Part shown: one piece after another, positions 22,201-33,103 of the stretch
Layout: each line of letters starts with the position of its first letter
Position numbering within the stretch: position 1 is the first letter of the stretch
NCBI GenBank assembly: GCA_002633005.1
Contig: NMRA01000229.1
Coordinates: 295,371-331,597, forward strand
Direction of reading: 5' to 3'
Length of the DNA stretch: 36,227 bases
DNA from: Phoronis australis
Taxonomy: Eukaryota; Phoronida; Phoronidae
Position numbers and translations under genes: made by a program
Notes under the pieces: model-generated
The model's input: only the letters and a program-made list of their open reading frames with translations
What the model was told of the DNA's origin: nothing
Databases searched by the model: none

Positions 22201-23602
22201 AATTTTTACCCGGTCACAACGTCCGCGAATCTCCCAACAGGAATGCTATTTTATGCAAATGTCCTTCTATATTTCAACAAAGCCGCTTTGAAGGCATATT
22301 AACCTACGGCGTCAGCATGTTGCGAATCCACGGCATTTTCCGGAATTTTACACATCCAAGTGCGTAATTGTTCTTCTATGAACAACCATTCCTACAATGC
22401 TCAGAAATTTTTGGCCAAATTTTCAAAAACAATTTTTACAAAAGCCATAGCCCATCACTATTCTGGGATTCGGCCGAATATGCATTTTGCGGGGTTTTGG
22501 GCCATTTTCGATCTTCACGCATCTAATTATGGAAATGATCTTCTGTATACAACTTTAAATTCTTATATTTTAAAAGAAAATTTCAACCAAACTTTCAAAA
22601 ATGATGGTAAAATGTTTTGGGATTCCATCGTATTAATCCGAAATTTCCCCTGTTCAAAATTTTCCCGAATCCACGCTTTTCTGTGTACAGCTTCTGGAGA
22701 AACCTTTGGTGGAGGATGTTGGTGTCAGCGACATTCTGACTATTTTTGCTTTCATTTTACATAAAAGAACAGTCACACAATGCATCGTACTTTACCCCTA
22801 CCTGTAAGTGAAAGGTGGAGTTGCTTTGAAGACCAAAATGCTGGCATTTCCAGGAGGTGTGAGATTCGAAAGCTTCTCAAGACGTCAGTGTACTATGCCT
22901 TAAGCTTTTTTGCGTCATAGACACAAATAACAATATTTGATTAATCCCTCTGAAGAATGCCACATCAGAAAATTGTGTGTGACAGTCGGCGTGAGCAATA
23001 GATAATAAAAGTGTGTTATCTTTGAAAAATATGACAAATTAGGCATGCAACATTCACAGTAAAGGTTAACAGAATTATCGAACAAATACATTTGTATAAT
23101 TTCAAAAACAACTCTTACAATTTATGTAACATGAAAAGTTTCAGCGGGGACACTGTTCAAACGAGCGCAGTATCTCGACAGTAGCCACAAAGATTTGGTA
23201 GTGATTAACACATGCCCGAAGACTGTGGGAGCACCTTGGGTAGAGATATGTTTGGAGGCTTCATTCCTACTTCTTGTGAGGAGATGGGCACTTTTCATGG
23301 TTTGCCCCCACGCTAGTTCATGAAACGATGTAAAACATTTTCAACAAAGTGTTGTACTGAACTTCACAGTGCACGTTTCACACAGTAGTATAATGACAAC
23401 TCGCAATTTTTTCAGGGCCATCGGTTTAGCTACAGCTGCCACCAACTATCCGTCCATCTCGTCAGCCTTCAGCAACCTCTGTGGGACGTACTACTACAAG
23501 TCAGACGGAGCCGCTGCTGTCATGGGAACTGGACAATCGGCCAATCACATGCCACTTCCACCGTATAATTCCATGCCGAGTCTGACAAGCGTCACTCACT
23601 GA
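15903..23602 (+). CDS. ro: Homeobox protein rough (Ro), 3 coding exons
   Basis: Spliced CDS: 15903-16227, 19686-19920, 23416-23602 (747 nt, 248 residues). Junctions are GT-AG and phase-compatible (phase 1, then phase 2). The homeodomain is residues 119-178, with L16, F20-equivalent Y, W48, F49, N51 and R53 in place and Q50, which predicts TAAT-containing targets. Helix 3 plus its flank ([19 protein letters not shown]) is the hallmark of the Rough family, as is the preceding RRQRTTF. In Drosophila Rough is a repressor in eye patterning; the role in this animal is unknown. The N-terminal region is Ser, Pro and Gly rich, with a repeated L-P-G-F-S type motif before the intron. There is no YPWM hexapeptide. 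The C-terminus is 61 residues, Ser, Ala and Tyr rich. The protein is nuclear and the product appears complete. Confidence 0.93.
16300..16502. repeat. ATC/CAT trinucleotide microsatellite
   Basis: About 200 bp of nearly pure ATC repeats with occasional interruptions (ATT, ACC, AGC). It starts only about 70 bp after the exon 1 donor. The histidine and isoleucine-rich open frames across it are artefacts of the repeat. Confidence 0.97.
17007..17250. mobile_element. Possible MITE fragment
   Basis: GGCCGGTTGCACGAA at 17007-17021 resembles terminal motifs I know from animal MITEs. An imperfect inverted counterpart (TTCAACTAGGGGCATTGCATGAA) lies near 17218-17240. The arms match only partly and no target duplication was identified. 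Confidence 0.3.
19686..19920 (+). CDS. ro: ro coding exon 2 (homeodomain)
   Basis: The acceptor is TTCAG at 19681-19685. Another CAG five bases later would break the frame, so 19686 is chosen. The donor is GTAAGA at 19921. The exon encodes the end of codon 109, a basic run (QRRRRKENR), the entire 60-residue homeodomain and eight following residues. No intron interrupts the homeobox. This is the most secure feature in the window. Confidence 0.97.
20744..21044. mobile_element. hAT-like MITE (non-autonomous DNA transposon)
   Basis: The left end AGGGGCGGATCCAGG and the inverse of the right end (AGAGGCAGATTTAGGGCGG) are diverged versions of the AGNGGCGGAT-type terminal repeat found in many animal hAT MITEs. 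The 301-bp interior is G- and C-run rich, unlike the host sequence, and contains an 18-bp perfect palindrome at 21000-21017. It has no transposase. A clean 8-bp target duplication is not visible. Confidence 0.6.
21000..21017. repeat. 18-bp perfect palindrome
   Basis: A run of G's followed by CCATGG and the matching run of C's is self-complementary over 18 bases. It lies inside the MITE at 20744-21044, near its right end. Confidence 0.95.
22010..22765. repeat. Repeat-like intronic stretch, probable degraded transposon
   Basis: Contains CTGTCCGTCCGTCTGTTTC (about 22037), a simple-sequence signature often seen inside dispersed repeats of marine invertebrates. A long 134-codon plus-strand open frame (22360-22764) follows, full of AAATTTTC-type runs. 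The frame matches no protein I know and has no start in good context. Confidence 0.3.
23416..23602 (+). CDS. ro: ro coding exon 3 (C-terminus)
   Basis: The acceptor TTTTTTCAG ends at 23415 and the first base G completes an Arg codon (AG|G). The exon encodes residues 188-248 ([12 protein letters not shown] to SLTSVTH) and the stop at 23600-23602. Codon use is GC-richer than the surrounding intron, consistent with real coding sequence. Confidence 0.88.
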
Positions 23603-24527
23603 AATCTAGAATGAATGGAATAGACTTGATGTTTTATTGCGTTTATATGTTTACAAGTATTAAGAATCAGACCTCTGAAACGAAATTTAAATGTTTTATC
23701 GCCATCTTTAAATTTTAGACCACGCATTCCAATTATGAAAATTTCAATCACTTGTCTTAACTGGTTTTAGCATTGTGCTAATTTTTATGAAGAGGTACAC
23801 AATAGACTGGTGAGTCTTAGCTGATGCTGAAAAATATGCCAGGCTGTGAACCTTGAAATTGCTTGGCGATGCCTGGAGTTCCTATATTTACACCTGCCTA
23901 GAAGTATAACAAAGAGATTGTTTTCTCAACCTTTACATTTGAGTTACAACATAACAGTGGCCAGATACATGTAACCTGAAGACATAGAATGTCCTGCATG
24001 TTCACATAGTCGTTGCTATTTAAGAACGCCAGCAAGACTTTTCATGTAACGCCGATAAAATTATTCCTTTCTAATGATTTTATCATGGTTATTTGAATGA
24101 TACTATTTATTACGAAAACATTGTTTTATTGTTGAAAATCTGGTTTGCTGTTGATATAAATGTATATTTGGCAGAGAACAGATACTTGTTCGTTTATTAT
24201 TGTATATAATTTATTGTTCGTGTACCAGTGTATAAATATATTCGATTTTCGATTTCTAAACATGACGGGATATTACCAAATGATTAAAGCATCTCTCCCG
24301 TACCGCCAATACAGTCTTATAGCATTTTCTTGCGCAAATTGCCAAATTTGTTATTAAGTTATTATACGAGTATAGATATGGTTATATCGATATTTCATTT
24401 GTTATTGTTATATTGTCTTATTCTGAAGTGACTAATAAGCCCAATTGGGGCTGGGTACAATCATATTTTTATTACGACTAATGTCTCGGTAATAACGAAC
24501 AATGCACTTGTAACTATAATAAATAAA
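23603..24527 (+). other. ro: Probable 3' UTR of ro
   Basis: AT-rich non-coding sequence between the ro stop codon and two overlapping AATAAA hexamers (24518-24523 and 24522-24527), with no earlier AATAAA that I can see. It contains one TACATGTA at 23966. Confidence 0.55.
24518..24527 (+). promoter_or_regulatory. ro: Poly(A) signal of ro (two overlapping AATAAA)
   Basis: AATAAATAAA gives two overlapping canonical hexamers about 0.92 kb after the ro stop codon, making this the most likely 3' end of the transcript. Confidence 0.6.
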
Positions 24528-26593
24528 CTCTAAAAACAAACAAGGTATCGATTTTGACGAAACCGAAAATACGTGTAAGCGACGCTAACAATGTAACCGT
24601 TATATCGACACTGCACGAGTTTTAGCAACGATCTTTGTGTTCGTTTGCCGTATTATGCACAAACTTTAGCGTCCACGAAAAACATTTCTAGAAACGATCT
24701 CTCGTTTTCAGCTAAGATGGTATTAATTACGACACTAATCGATACTTTATCGTGGTTCACCAATGTAAATCAAGTATTTCAAGGCTGTTTCTAGTGCAGA
24801 AATTGCGACAAAATTAATATCAATGTCTTCCGGAAGTAGTCTCGTGTGACACATTGATACAGGGTTTTACTAAAATTCATGTCGCGATTTTTGAATCACT
24901 TAAAAAATTGACAGGAATCACCCCAAGATTGCTTCTTCAAGTCCAATTTTTGAATTTCTAACGAATGGAAATGGTTTTAGAAGGTATAAGTATGTTCATG
25001 TATGTACATTGTGATACATGTACTTGCTGTCCCTGCGTTAAAAAATATAGACATAATTTGAGCTTCAATTTTGGACTGTTGGAGAATTTTTCAAAATTTT
25101 AACCTTTCAAATGTTTAAAATCAGTTATTGAGACGTTTACCAGATCATCAATTCAAAAAATCTGGTGCCTTTAATTGAAAACAACACAATCGCCTCATTT
25201 TAACAACACAACTCAGAAAACTGTAACAAATCGCCGCATTGCTGCAAAGCTTCGCACAAAGTCTGTAGTCTTTCAACTGTAAAACCAGCAGGAGGTTTTT
25301 CTTACATATCTGTCGTATTCCCGAACATCCAGATATGAACAGTACGAGGGAAGTGGGGCAGAAACCCTCCACCTGCTTATTTCCTCGCAAAAGGTCTTTG
25401 AAAATTGCGAATAAGTGACAATTCCTCCAAACCATGCAGTGATTGATAACTTTGACGTTTTCAACGAGGAACACGTTTTTGTCGTAACAACAAAACCTTT
25501 TGGATGAAAACAACATTTCTAAGACCTTATAGGTAAAGATGTTTTGGCAACGCTAGTCACCCTCGTGTTTCATTTGTCGCACCCTGTATTTCTAAGTTAC
25601 CTACAAACAGCTGCCTGTAATCCGATAACAGGAAATTCAACAAATCTCTAAATTTGATTGAGTCGTTAATTATTCATAACTCGTTTTGTGTGATGACTTC
25701 ATTATATGCGCAATACAATTTGAAAATCTATATTGGATGCTCAATAAAAATGACGCGGAAGCGGGTGGGGAGATGTGAAACTTTGGTGAATTGTTAGGAA
25801 TGAAAAAAACTTACGTGCACGCATCAAACAGGTGTCAAATAACATTTTGTTCACTACATTCGTCCTTTCTTTTTGTTCAGCGTTATTCGCCTTCTGTTTC
25901 TTCACATCTATGCTCCCGTTAACCATTGTCAAGAGTGGGCCTACTACGTCTGCTGTTGCACTACTCAATGACTATGGATACCCTCTGACACAGCGTCACC
26001 TATACATGTACTAATAGTGGCCCTGTGAAAACATGATGAACGATCGACACACGGAAATCCGCCTGTGGACATGAATGCGCATGCTTGGTCGGAAGTTTAC
26101 CGATCACATCGCCACCACTTGTACACGCCTTCTTTACACTTGATCGGGGTTGCCTTAATTTTGTTTACTTCGATAATTGCCTGTTTTAATAAATCGCAAC
26201 TATTCAAGTCAACGGTAGTCGCCATCTTACGTCACAGTGAACCTAAAGGAGTTTCCCGGATTTCAACCAATGATCATTACGACGTCAATTTCATTACTTT
26301 AACCTAGGACCAATTACTCCCAGCTTTAACCAATGAGAAGCCATGTTAAACAACATCCACAGTGTTACCTTTCGTAGCACTGTGAAAGAGTGTATGATTA
26401 TGGACAGATCCCGGACACATTTTTAACTTACAGATGTCAGTGTGGCTGGTTAAACTGCCCTGACCTTCTGCTCATGTGTGGATTCTATTTACTCTCTAAT
26501 GCTATTCCTTCCTTTCTTATTACCTTTATTGTCAGCTCCTTTTTATTTAAGATATTGTCTAATGCTTTGTCTAAATATTGAGCTCTCACTTCA

Positions 26594-26618
26594 ATGAAAA
26601 TGAAAATGAAAATGAAAA
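26594..26618. repeat. GAAAAT simple repeat, possible retroposon tail
   Basis: Four tandem copies of a 6-bp AATGAA-type unit follow a T- and C-rich stretch (26480-26590). A short tandem tail of this kind is typical of the 3' end of LINE- or SINE-derived insertions. No internal promoter box or target duplication was identified. Confidence 0.5.
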
Positions 26619-27190
26619 TCAAAACAAATAGGGATATTATTCTCGCTCTGTACCGAGGCTGAAGATTGGCTTAGTACTGAATAAATATCAGGCAAAAGGA
26701 CAAATCAGCAAAGGCCATGCTGGTTATGTAGGAACGATAGTTAAATCGTAGTCTAGGACTGTTTCACACAACCGGTCACTGTAGGAGGCATTTTACTGAG
26801 TATAACTTTGGATTAACTGTCACATTCATTAATTAACAGCTGTAGTAATAATCCATCCTGTTGCTATTTCTTATCATCATTGATGCAATCTCAATTATCA
26901 TATCTGTAACCAGGACTACATGTACATTGCTATTTTGCTATTTTATCCAGAAGCCATTGGTGATTTCTTAGGTCTCGATTACGAAAATTTAAATTGTCAT
27001 GCCTATGTTATATTTTACACTGAAAATCAAGTTGGAATGTGAATATAATCTTAATCCTTTTTAACGGCCATTTTCATCGTCTATCTGTTTTTTAATCTTC
27101 TCCTTCTTCTCACTCTCTTGTTCCTTCTTCCAGAAAAAAACGAAAATTTATGATTTTTTGAATATGCGCGTAGGGAACATTTTGGAGTCA

Positions 27191-27429
27191 TCAAATAGAT
27201 TTCTAAACTTAATTACTTTACACCCCAAATAATTACCCCACGCCATTAAATTAAGCCAGGAATAATTATTTTACGCCCCAAATATATACTTTACGCCGTT
27301 AAATTACTCCGCGAATGTTACTTCACGCCGTATTGCGTGTATTAAGCTAATTCATGTTAAAGGCGTAAAGCAATTATTTGCGGCGTAAAGTACATGTAAT
27401 TATTAACGGCGTAACGTTAACCTATTTGA
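27191..27429. mobile_element. Foldback / MITE-like inverted repeat element
   Basis: TCAAATAG at 27191-27198 is mirrored by CTATTTGA at 27422-27429. Inside these, the left arm (about 27215-27244) and the inverse of the right arm (about 27362-27391) share ACTTTAC-C-CC-CAAATAATT followed by ACGCC. A TTTACGCCGTTAA-type unit recurs within the left arm and, inverted, in the right. The transcript would fold into a long imperfect hairpin. No protein-coding capacity is present. Confidence 0.6.
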
Positions 27430-29149
27430 CCAACGATAGAAGATACTCCATTAGTTTTACAGCAACGAGAAAAGAAAAGCGAAATTTGACGACGCCTTGA
27501 AACGGCTACTAGGTCAGCTCCAAGTTGACCGATGAACAAGTTGTAGGTACATGGAATGACGCGGATTTGATAAAATATCTATGCGTCCGTGGTGCTACCT
27601 TGGATCTTGCCGAATATTTGTGAGCTATGATGAGCTATGATGTTAGTCTTTTGATCTTTGACTAAGGTCTCGACCTTCTGTGTCTTATGTGCGCCGCTGC
27701 CATGGGCTGTTTGATGTCGTCGCGAATGATACAACAACAAATACATAAATCTTACCAGTAACATGTAAGTGTTTTGGAGAGTCACGATCACTTACTGAAG
27801 CTGTTTATCAATGTTTTTTGATTCAGACCGAACTTAGCCTTACTGGCGACATGAACCGTGCTTTCTGGGCTTGAGGAGGAACTGGAGTTTGTTATTGGTC
27901 GAAACCAGGCATCAATAATAAATTGATTGGCAGAGTGGGTGGGCTTATGGAAAAGTACGGTCTTGGGCAATAAGCAAATGTTTATTTCAGTTCTTTCCCA
28001 AGTTGGAGAAAACAAGACGCCACTTTTAAAGCAGCAATCGGTCTATAAAGCATGATGTAGTAATTTAGATGAGGCCCTTAGCCACTGTAACTCCAATTAA
28101 AGTGCGACAAGGGTACCGTTTTTGTTCTGTTGTGCTGCATTTTCAGTACTGCGTACGCTTTAGTAATATAAATCCTTTGTTTGGTTTTCAAGTAGAGCGT
28201 TGCGAAATTATGAATCCAGACCATCTTATTTCAGAAATGAGCTTATTAATCGTTGTACTCGTTTCAGATGGTCTGACGCTGCTGAATGTGTTCCCCCAGT
28301 TTCATCATTCAACGCATAATTGGCCTACATATGATGACGCCTTCTAATTAACACTACAACTTCCCAACTTGGAGATGTTCCGTTCAGGTCAAAAACTTAA
28401 TTCCCGTGCGGAGAGAGCCACCTCATCTCCTTTCGTATTAACTAGGTCGTGTCATTTTTTGCAGTTGCACAACTCCGCTGCCGGCTGAAGCGTAAACTCC
28501 GCCAAATAGCCACATGGTATTTTTCTGCAAGGAGGAGACGATAGAAAATAACACTGACCAGACAGGCATTATTCATAGTAAATGGAGGAATAAATCGTTA
28601 TTTCCATTGCAATAAACATCGACGCCATTCTTTACAAATCCATGAGTCCGTCTGTCTAGCATGTGCAATACCATAGGCTAAGTAAATTCGACATTACTGA
28701 AAACGTTCAACTTATCTAACATGATTTAGTTGCCAACTTCGAATTGTAGAAAGGTCTCACTACTCTTCTAGCATACTTCAACTGTTTGTTATGTTCTGCA
28801 AAAATGCAGCGCCCTCATGAGATTTGGTGGCTGTTTTGATATTTCGCGCTGACTATGAACTAACACCACCTCTGGCGAACTCAATTTCAACTACTTGTAA
28901 GGTCATTGCCTCGATGTCAAATAATTGTACAGCGCCGCATCAACAGAGACGTCTTCTACAATTTCAGTTGGTAAATCACAGCGGATTCTGTAATCCTTAT
29001 ATTTCTTGTCAAACCTCGTAACTTCAAGAAGTTTATTTAACCTAACAAGAATCCCAAAAATGACTTTTATGCATAAAACCGATCGTGGAAACTTTAGAGA
29101 TTGAAAAGTTCAATTAAAACCAAATACAAAGCACCGCCAAATTTGTAGT

Positions 29150-29155
29150 TTTATT
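29150..29155 (-). promoter_or_regulatory. Poly(A) signal of cysteine-rich copy 3
   Basis: TTTATT on the plus strand is AATAAA on the minus strand, 55 nt beyond the stop codon at 29210. Its position is ideal for a short 3' UTR. Another lies at 29032-29037. Confidence 0.5.
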
Positions 29156-29209
29156 CTTAGAAGTCACAATTTCCTACGTAACATGCGTGGGAGTGAAACC
29201 GAGACTTTA

Positions 29210-29591
29210 TCAACAATTTACGTTTGCGATAACAGGTGGCAGATTAGCAACTTTCTGCCACTGCTTTGGAATTTTCGCACAGCATGTGTCGCCGAGTTTG
29301 TCACTCACTGGTCCAGCCCCAACGTCATACATCGAGTACAAGACGACTCCGGGAGAACCATTTTTGGATTGGTTTATCAACGTACAAGCCTTCGTTGCCG
29401 CACCAACACCCAATGACGTCAACTTTCTTTTATCTTTGTTCAAAACCTTTCCGATGACTTCACGACAGTAATCCCTGCACTGCGAAGCCTGGCGGACACA
29501 CGAGAAGTATCTAGCTTGAGCAGACTGCAGGAGAGTCACAGGAATGTTGACGGAGGACCCCTTGTATATTGCTCTCAGTTTGCAAACGCAT
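29210..29591 (-). CDS. Cysteine-rich secreted-protein family, copy 3, last coding exon (partial gene)
   Basis: The acceptor GTTTTGCAG precedes 29591, and the exon then opens phase 2 with C-V-C, exactly as in the copy at 33104-33407. It encodes 126 residues to the stop at 29210. Cysteine spacing is CxC, 27 residues, C, x6, C, x3, C, x26, C, x33, CC, followed by a 22-residue tail ending in a ninth Cys. The segment PGVVLYSMYDVG aligns with PGVRIEVDYDIG of copy 2. The frame is intact and the poly(A) signal is well placed, so it looks expressed, but I found no phase-2 signal-peptide exon upstream. Joining it to the exon 1 at 33834-33910 would create TGA, so it needs its own first exon. Family and function are not recognised. 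Confidence 0.6.
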
Positions 29592-31897
29592 CTGCAAAAC
29601 GAACCATTGGATGTAGATCATGTTACGTACAATCTTGGACATGCATTTTGTTTTTCAAGTGATGAACATCTATTCAGAACAGAACAATTTAAGATTAGTT
29701 TCACAACGCTTTGACCAAATGAACCAGATACATGTACATTAAAATGTATTTTCGTTGCTCAAAATTCGAAACTTTTTAATAATGTACAGGCTTCACTACT
29801 GTTCTGACCAGGATTAAAACTGAATGTTTGGAACTAAGGAACGGTGCCAATCGAACTGTTCAACGAAGTAGGGGAGACCGCCGTATTCTGGGGTCTTGGT
29901 TATTTTTTAGCATGATTAAATCTGAAGTAATAAATGCTACCAAATGGTGAGATACAGACTACAGCTGAGTGTTACTAGTCTGAATAATGTGACAGTGGGT
30001 CGGGACAGAAGTCTTTTCAGACTTCTAATCTATGTGGCCTCGTGATGTGTCCAACGTAGAACGTGGGAGAGGACTAATAATATTGACCCATCGCCAGAAT
30101 TTTGAGTGGCCTTTCCAAGCCGCCATTTTACAAGACAAACGACACCTTGCCGGGTAAAACTTATTGTTTGTTAGCCGACATTACGCAAGGGGGCGGAGCT
30201 TGCGATAGGTCAATTCTTACTAATGACAGTGGTTCACGGAAGAAACAATTTACGAGCATCGTAGTGACAATTGAAACGACAATAGGTCGCATGATGACTC
30301 AAATATTTAGGGTGCAGTGGGCTCACTTTTCGAGCAAAAATGTGGGCTTCAGATTTGAGCACTGCTGGCCACCACGTATAAAATGCCTGGCGAGAACACT
30401 TATTACTGACGCTTTCACCAGTAGGTCAGTTAATTGTAGCAATGTTGCAATGATGTTGAAATTTTATCACTGATGTATTTCATTACCAAAATGCATAGTT
30501 ATATGTTGATCATATTGTTGACGTTATGTTGCAGTCTACAGAGTTAGGCAAACATGAACATCAAGTAGGGGCGTCAGGGATTCAAAGTGAAAATCGACAT
30601 TGGTATACGATTCGGTATGTCTGTAGTGTATGCAGCGCACGTACGGCTAAATGGTATCACAAGAATGTGCATGCGACTAGGTAGTGGAGGTTCTCTAGGC
30701 AGCATCAACACTGAATGCAAACCACTCGAGTATAACTCAACTATTGAATACGCGCAATCCCTTGCAGTAGATTACTTTTATTTGTTTGCTGTAAATATCC
30801 AACACTGTCAAACAAATGCAGGAAAAAATGATAATAAGATTTCATAGTCCAACGAATGACTTGTCGTGACTTGTATTAAACGCAGTGTTGCTCAAATGTT
30901 TATGGTAACAAGTGAATGACGTCTCTGGCGAAGTATGAACACTGCTCATATTCTAAAGCTCAAATGCTTTGCGGCTTGATGCAGAAGATAAAATAGTATA
31001 CGTTTGGTAGATCAAGGGAATTCGACGGGGACGATTTTTTTCAAAAGTGAATATACACCTTGGCAAAGAGATCACTTCTTTATGTGTGTAAGTGCGCGTT
31101 CAGATACATGATGTTGTACTTGAAGTTAGGGTAATACTCAATACAAGGCGCACAAAAATGATAAATCAAGGAGCGATATTGAACAGCATATGTGTTGACA
31201 TACTGTGAGTTTAAGAATGAGTTACACTTATAAATTGATAGGACGAAAATGAACAAAAATTACAAAAACTCTCGGCTAGTAAGGCGTGCGACTATGCAAC
31301 GCCAGCCTACGCTTTAATCTCATTGTATCTGAGGAAAATAAATTTGCATGAGAATCCCACTGAATATTATATATTCATGCCTAATTAAGTTGAAGGAGAC
31401 CGTTTCGTGCGTTAAAAAGTTGTTTAGGTTTTAGCATTCCACCATACTGTCATTCATGCACCACTCAAAAGTGCAAATATTGTTATTGCGGAGTTACATA
31501 CAGTGCTTGTGTCAGACAACGTGTTTTATTAGGTGCTGACGTTTCCAATTTGTTCTGGCTCACGATTTGTAATAGAAATGACGTGCGTAGCTTAACAACA
31601 AGGGCACAACATGATCGTCACAGTGATTGTCATTTTCTGTTAATCTCATTTTTATGGCCGCTGGGTAACGGTAATGTGTTTACAATCTCTGCCTGTCCGT
31701 AAAATTGCGCTGTTGTTAGATCCAGCGCCGGTAACGATGATACGCCACCTATCAGGTTAGTCATCTACGACTTTCCAAATAAGGAAGTCGACACAGTAAG
31801 CAACTTGCAATGAGCGTATTTTCGGCTTTTGCATGAAGCCGACTGCGCGATGACGGTCAGAAGTAGTCTATGATTGCATTCATATACACACACGCGC
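29592..31897. other. Spacer between cysteine-rich copies 3 and 2
   Basis: The missing first exon of copy 3 should lie here if the gene is complete. The best signal-peptide-like stretch, at 30221-30292 on the minus strand, ends in phase 0 and does not join copy 3. Nothing else was recognised. Confidence 0.45.
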
Positions 31898-32216
31898 TTA
31901 CCCGCAGCAAACATTTCCTCCGGGTACCACGTAGAAATGGTCGCTATTGTCTCCTATGTCATAGTCAACCTCAATTCTCACGCCAGGATAAGCAATTTTT
32001 TTCTTCAACACGTTACAGACGCGCCGTCCTGAGAACCAATTGACACTTGTGCTGCCGAATTTTGACGCTCGTAGTGATTTGCGACAGTCAGCCTCACAAA
32101 ATGTGGTGTGCTTTTTGCCACATTTGTAGTAAGGTTTGATGTAAGGATCTCTCAAAGTGATGCCAATTGCATGCTGATGGTTTTTTTGTCTGTACATCAG
32201 ACGCAAGTGGCGGCAC
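31898..32216 (-). CDS. Cysteine-rich secreted-protein family, copy 2, last coding exon (partial gene)
   Basis: The acceptor GATTACAG precedes 32216, phase 2. The exon encodes 105 residues starting C-R-H, so the second cysteine of the CxC motif is His. Then come 28 residues, C, x7, C, x3, C, x22, C, x35, CC-G and the stop at 31898. CEADCRKS and YPGVRIEVDYDIG are the segments most similar to the other copies. The first base, G, would complete Trp if spliced to the signal exon at 33834-33910, as in copy 1. No private signal exon was found between 32217 and 33103. It is either an alternative last exon of the copy 1 gene or a gene whose first exon I missed. The stop overlaps a GGGTAAGCG donor-like sequence, so a further exon is possible. 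Confidence 0.6.
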
Positions 32217-33103
32217 CTGTAATCAAATCTGTCATTTAATAAAGAAACGAAAGATCAGTTTCGAGATAGGTACCTGTGGGCTACATGTACTTACCATTAG
32301 AAAATCGTTTCTCCTCCGTGTTTCGGTAACAACTTCAAGACTGCATCACACTAGACAGCAAAACACGATTAAGTTATAATTTTCAAACTGTGAGCGAAAA
32401 TATAACGTTGAACTTCCTCGATAACAGTATTTTGAATATTTTGCATGTGTTCCGTAAACGCGTCGGCTTAAGTTCGAAATTCGACTTCCGTTTCCTATTC
32501 ATAAATTCTTTGCCACGCAATTCCCAACAGTCTACCTTGGAAATACGCCATTCAGATTATGTGATCAATAAGAAGCAACAGGAGCATAATAAAAAATTTG
32601 GTGCTCTTTTTATGAGACGAAACTTCTTTTCGGAAATTAATGTGTGTAGCGTAAGAAGTTTCTTACTTTGTCTTATTTTTTATGAAATGGGCCCATGGTA
32701 TGCAAAATTAAAAGAATTGCTAGATATTTCCTTTCGTCAAAGTTAGTATTACAACCAGAAATTTGCCTGCTAGATATCTGAGTTAACGTATTACTTATCT
32801 GTATTGATGGCGCAGAAAAATGCGGTTCTTGTAGGTGTTAAGAATATACATTGTCGGCGGCATAATCTGGTTGCGGATATGTAATTAAAAATACGATGAT
32901 GCAAGGGAAAGCATTCTTTGAAAACGCTACAGTTAACAGTGAAAGGCAAGGGATGAATTCCAAAGACGCAAAAATTTTGCCAAGAAAGATTTGTAACACA
33001 TGCTTCGAGCATGTACACTGTATTACATGACGATATCTCGTCTTGTAATGATCTTAGATTTTCGCGATGTTCTCAAGTCTACGGAACGCACACACATTTC
33101 TAC
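32217..33103. other. Spacer between cysteine-rich copies 2 and 1
   Basis: A strong minus-strand donor-like site (AATG, then GTAAGT) occurs at about 32294, but all three frames before it close quickly, so it can only be a non-coding exon or a false site. The 118-codon plus-strand open frame at 32390-32746 starts with GTG, has no family resemblance and is not believed. Confidence 0.45.

Larger units (their letters stand above)
19921..23415 (+). other. ro: ro intron between coding exons 2 and 3
   Basis: A 3.5-kb intron containing the hAT-like MITE at 20744-21044 and a degraded, repeat-like stretch at about 22010-22765. No other exon is required, because the exon phases join directly. Confidence 0.8.
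24528..29149. other. Intergenic region between ro and the cysteine-rich cluster
   Basis: The ro gene and the minus-strand cluster converge on this 4.6-kb interval, so it holds two transcript ends. Apart from the foldback element at 27191-27429 and a GAAAAT tract near 26594-26618, nothing was recognised. Open frames are short and without splice context. Confidence 0.5.

Noticed and set aside
22360-22764. 134-codon plus-strand open frame
   Set aside because: Lies in a ro intron, begins with GTG and has a repeat-like composition. Treated as transposon debris.
30221-30292. Signal-peptide-like minus-strand stretch (MRPIVVSIVTTMLV...) with a GTAAGA donor, a candidate first exon of copy 3
   Set aside because: It ends in phase 0, whereas copy 3 needs a phase-2 partner. 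Joining them enters a frame that hits TAG within 30 codons. It would need an unseen intermediate exon.
32282-32345. Minus-strand segment before a strong GTAAGT donor, a candidate first exon of copy 2
   Set aside because: All frames have stops close to the donor and the phase-2 frame has TAA immediately before it, so it cannot encode a signal peptide.
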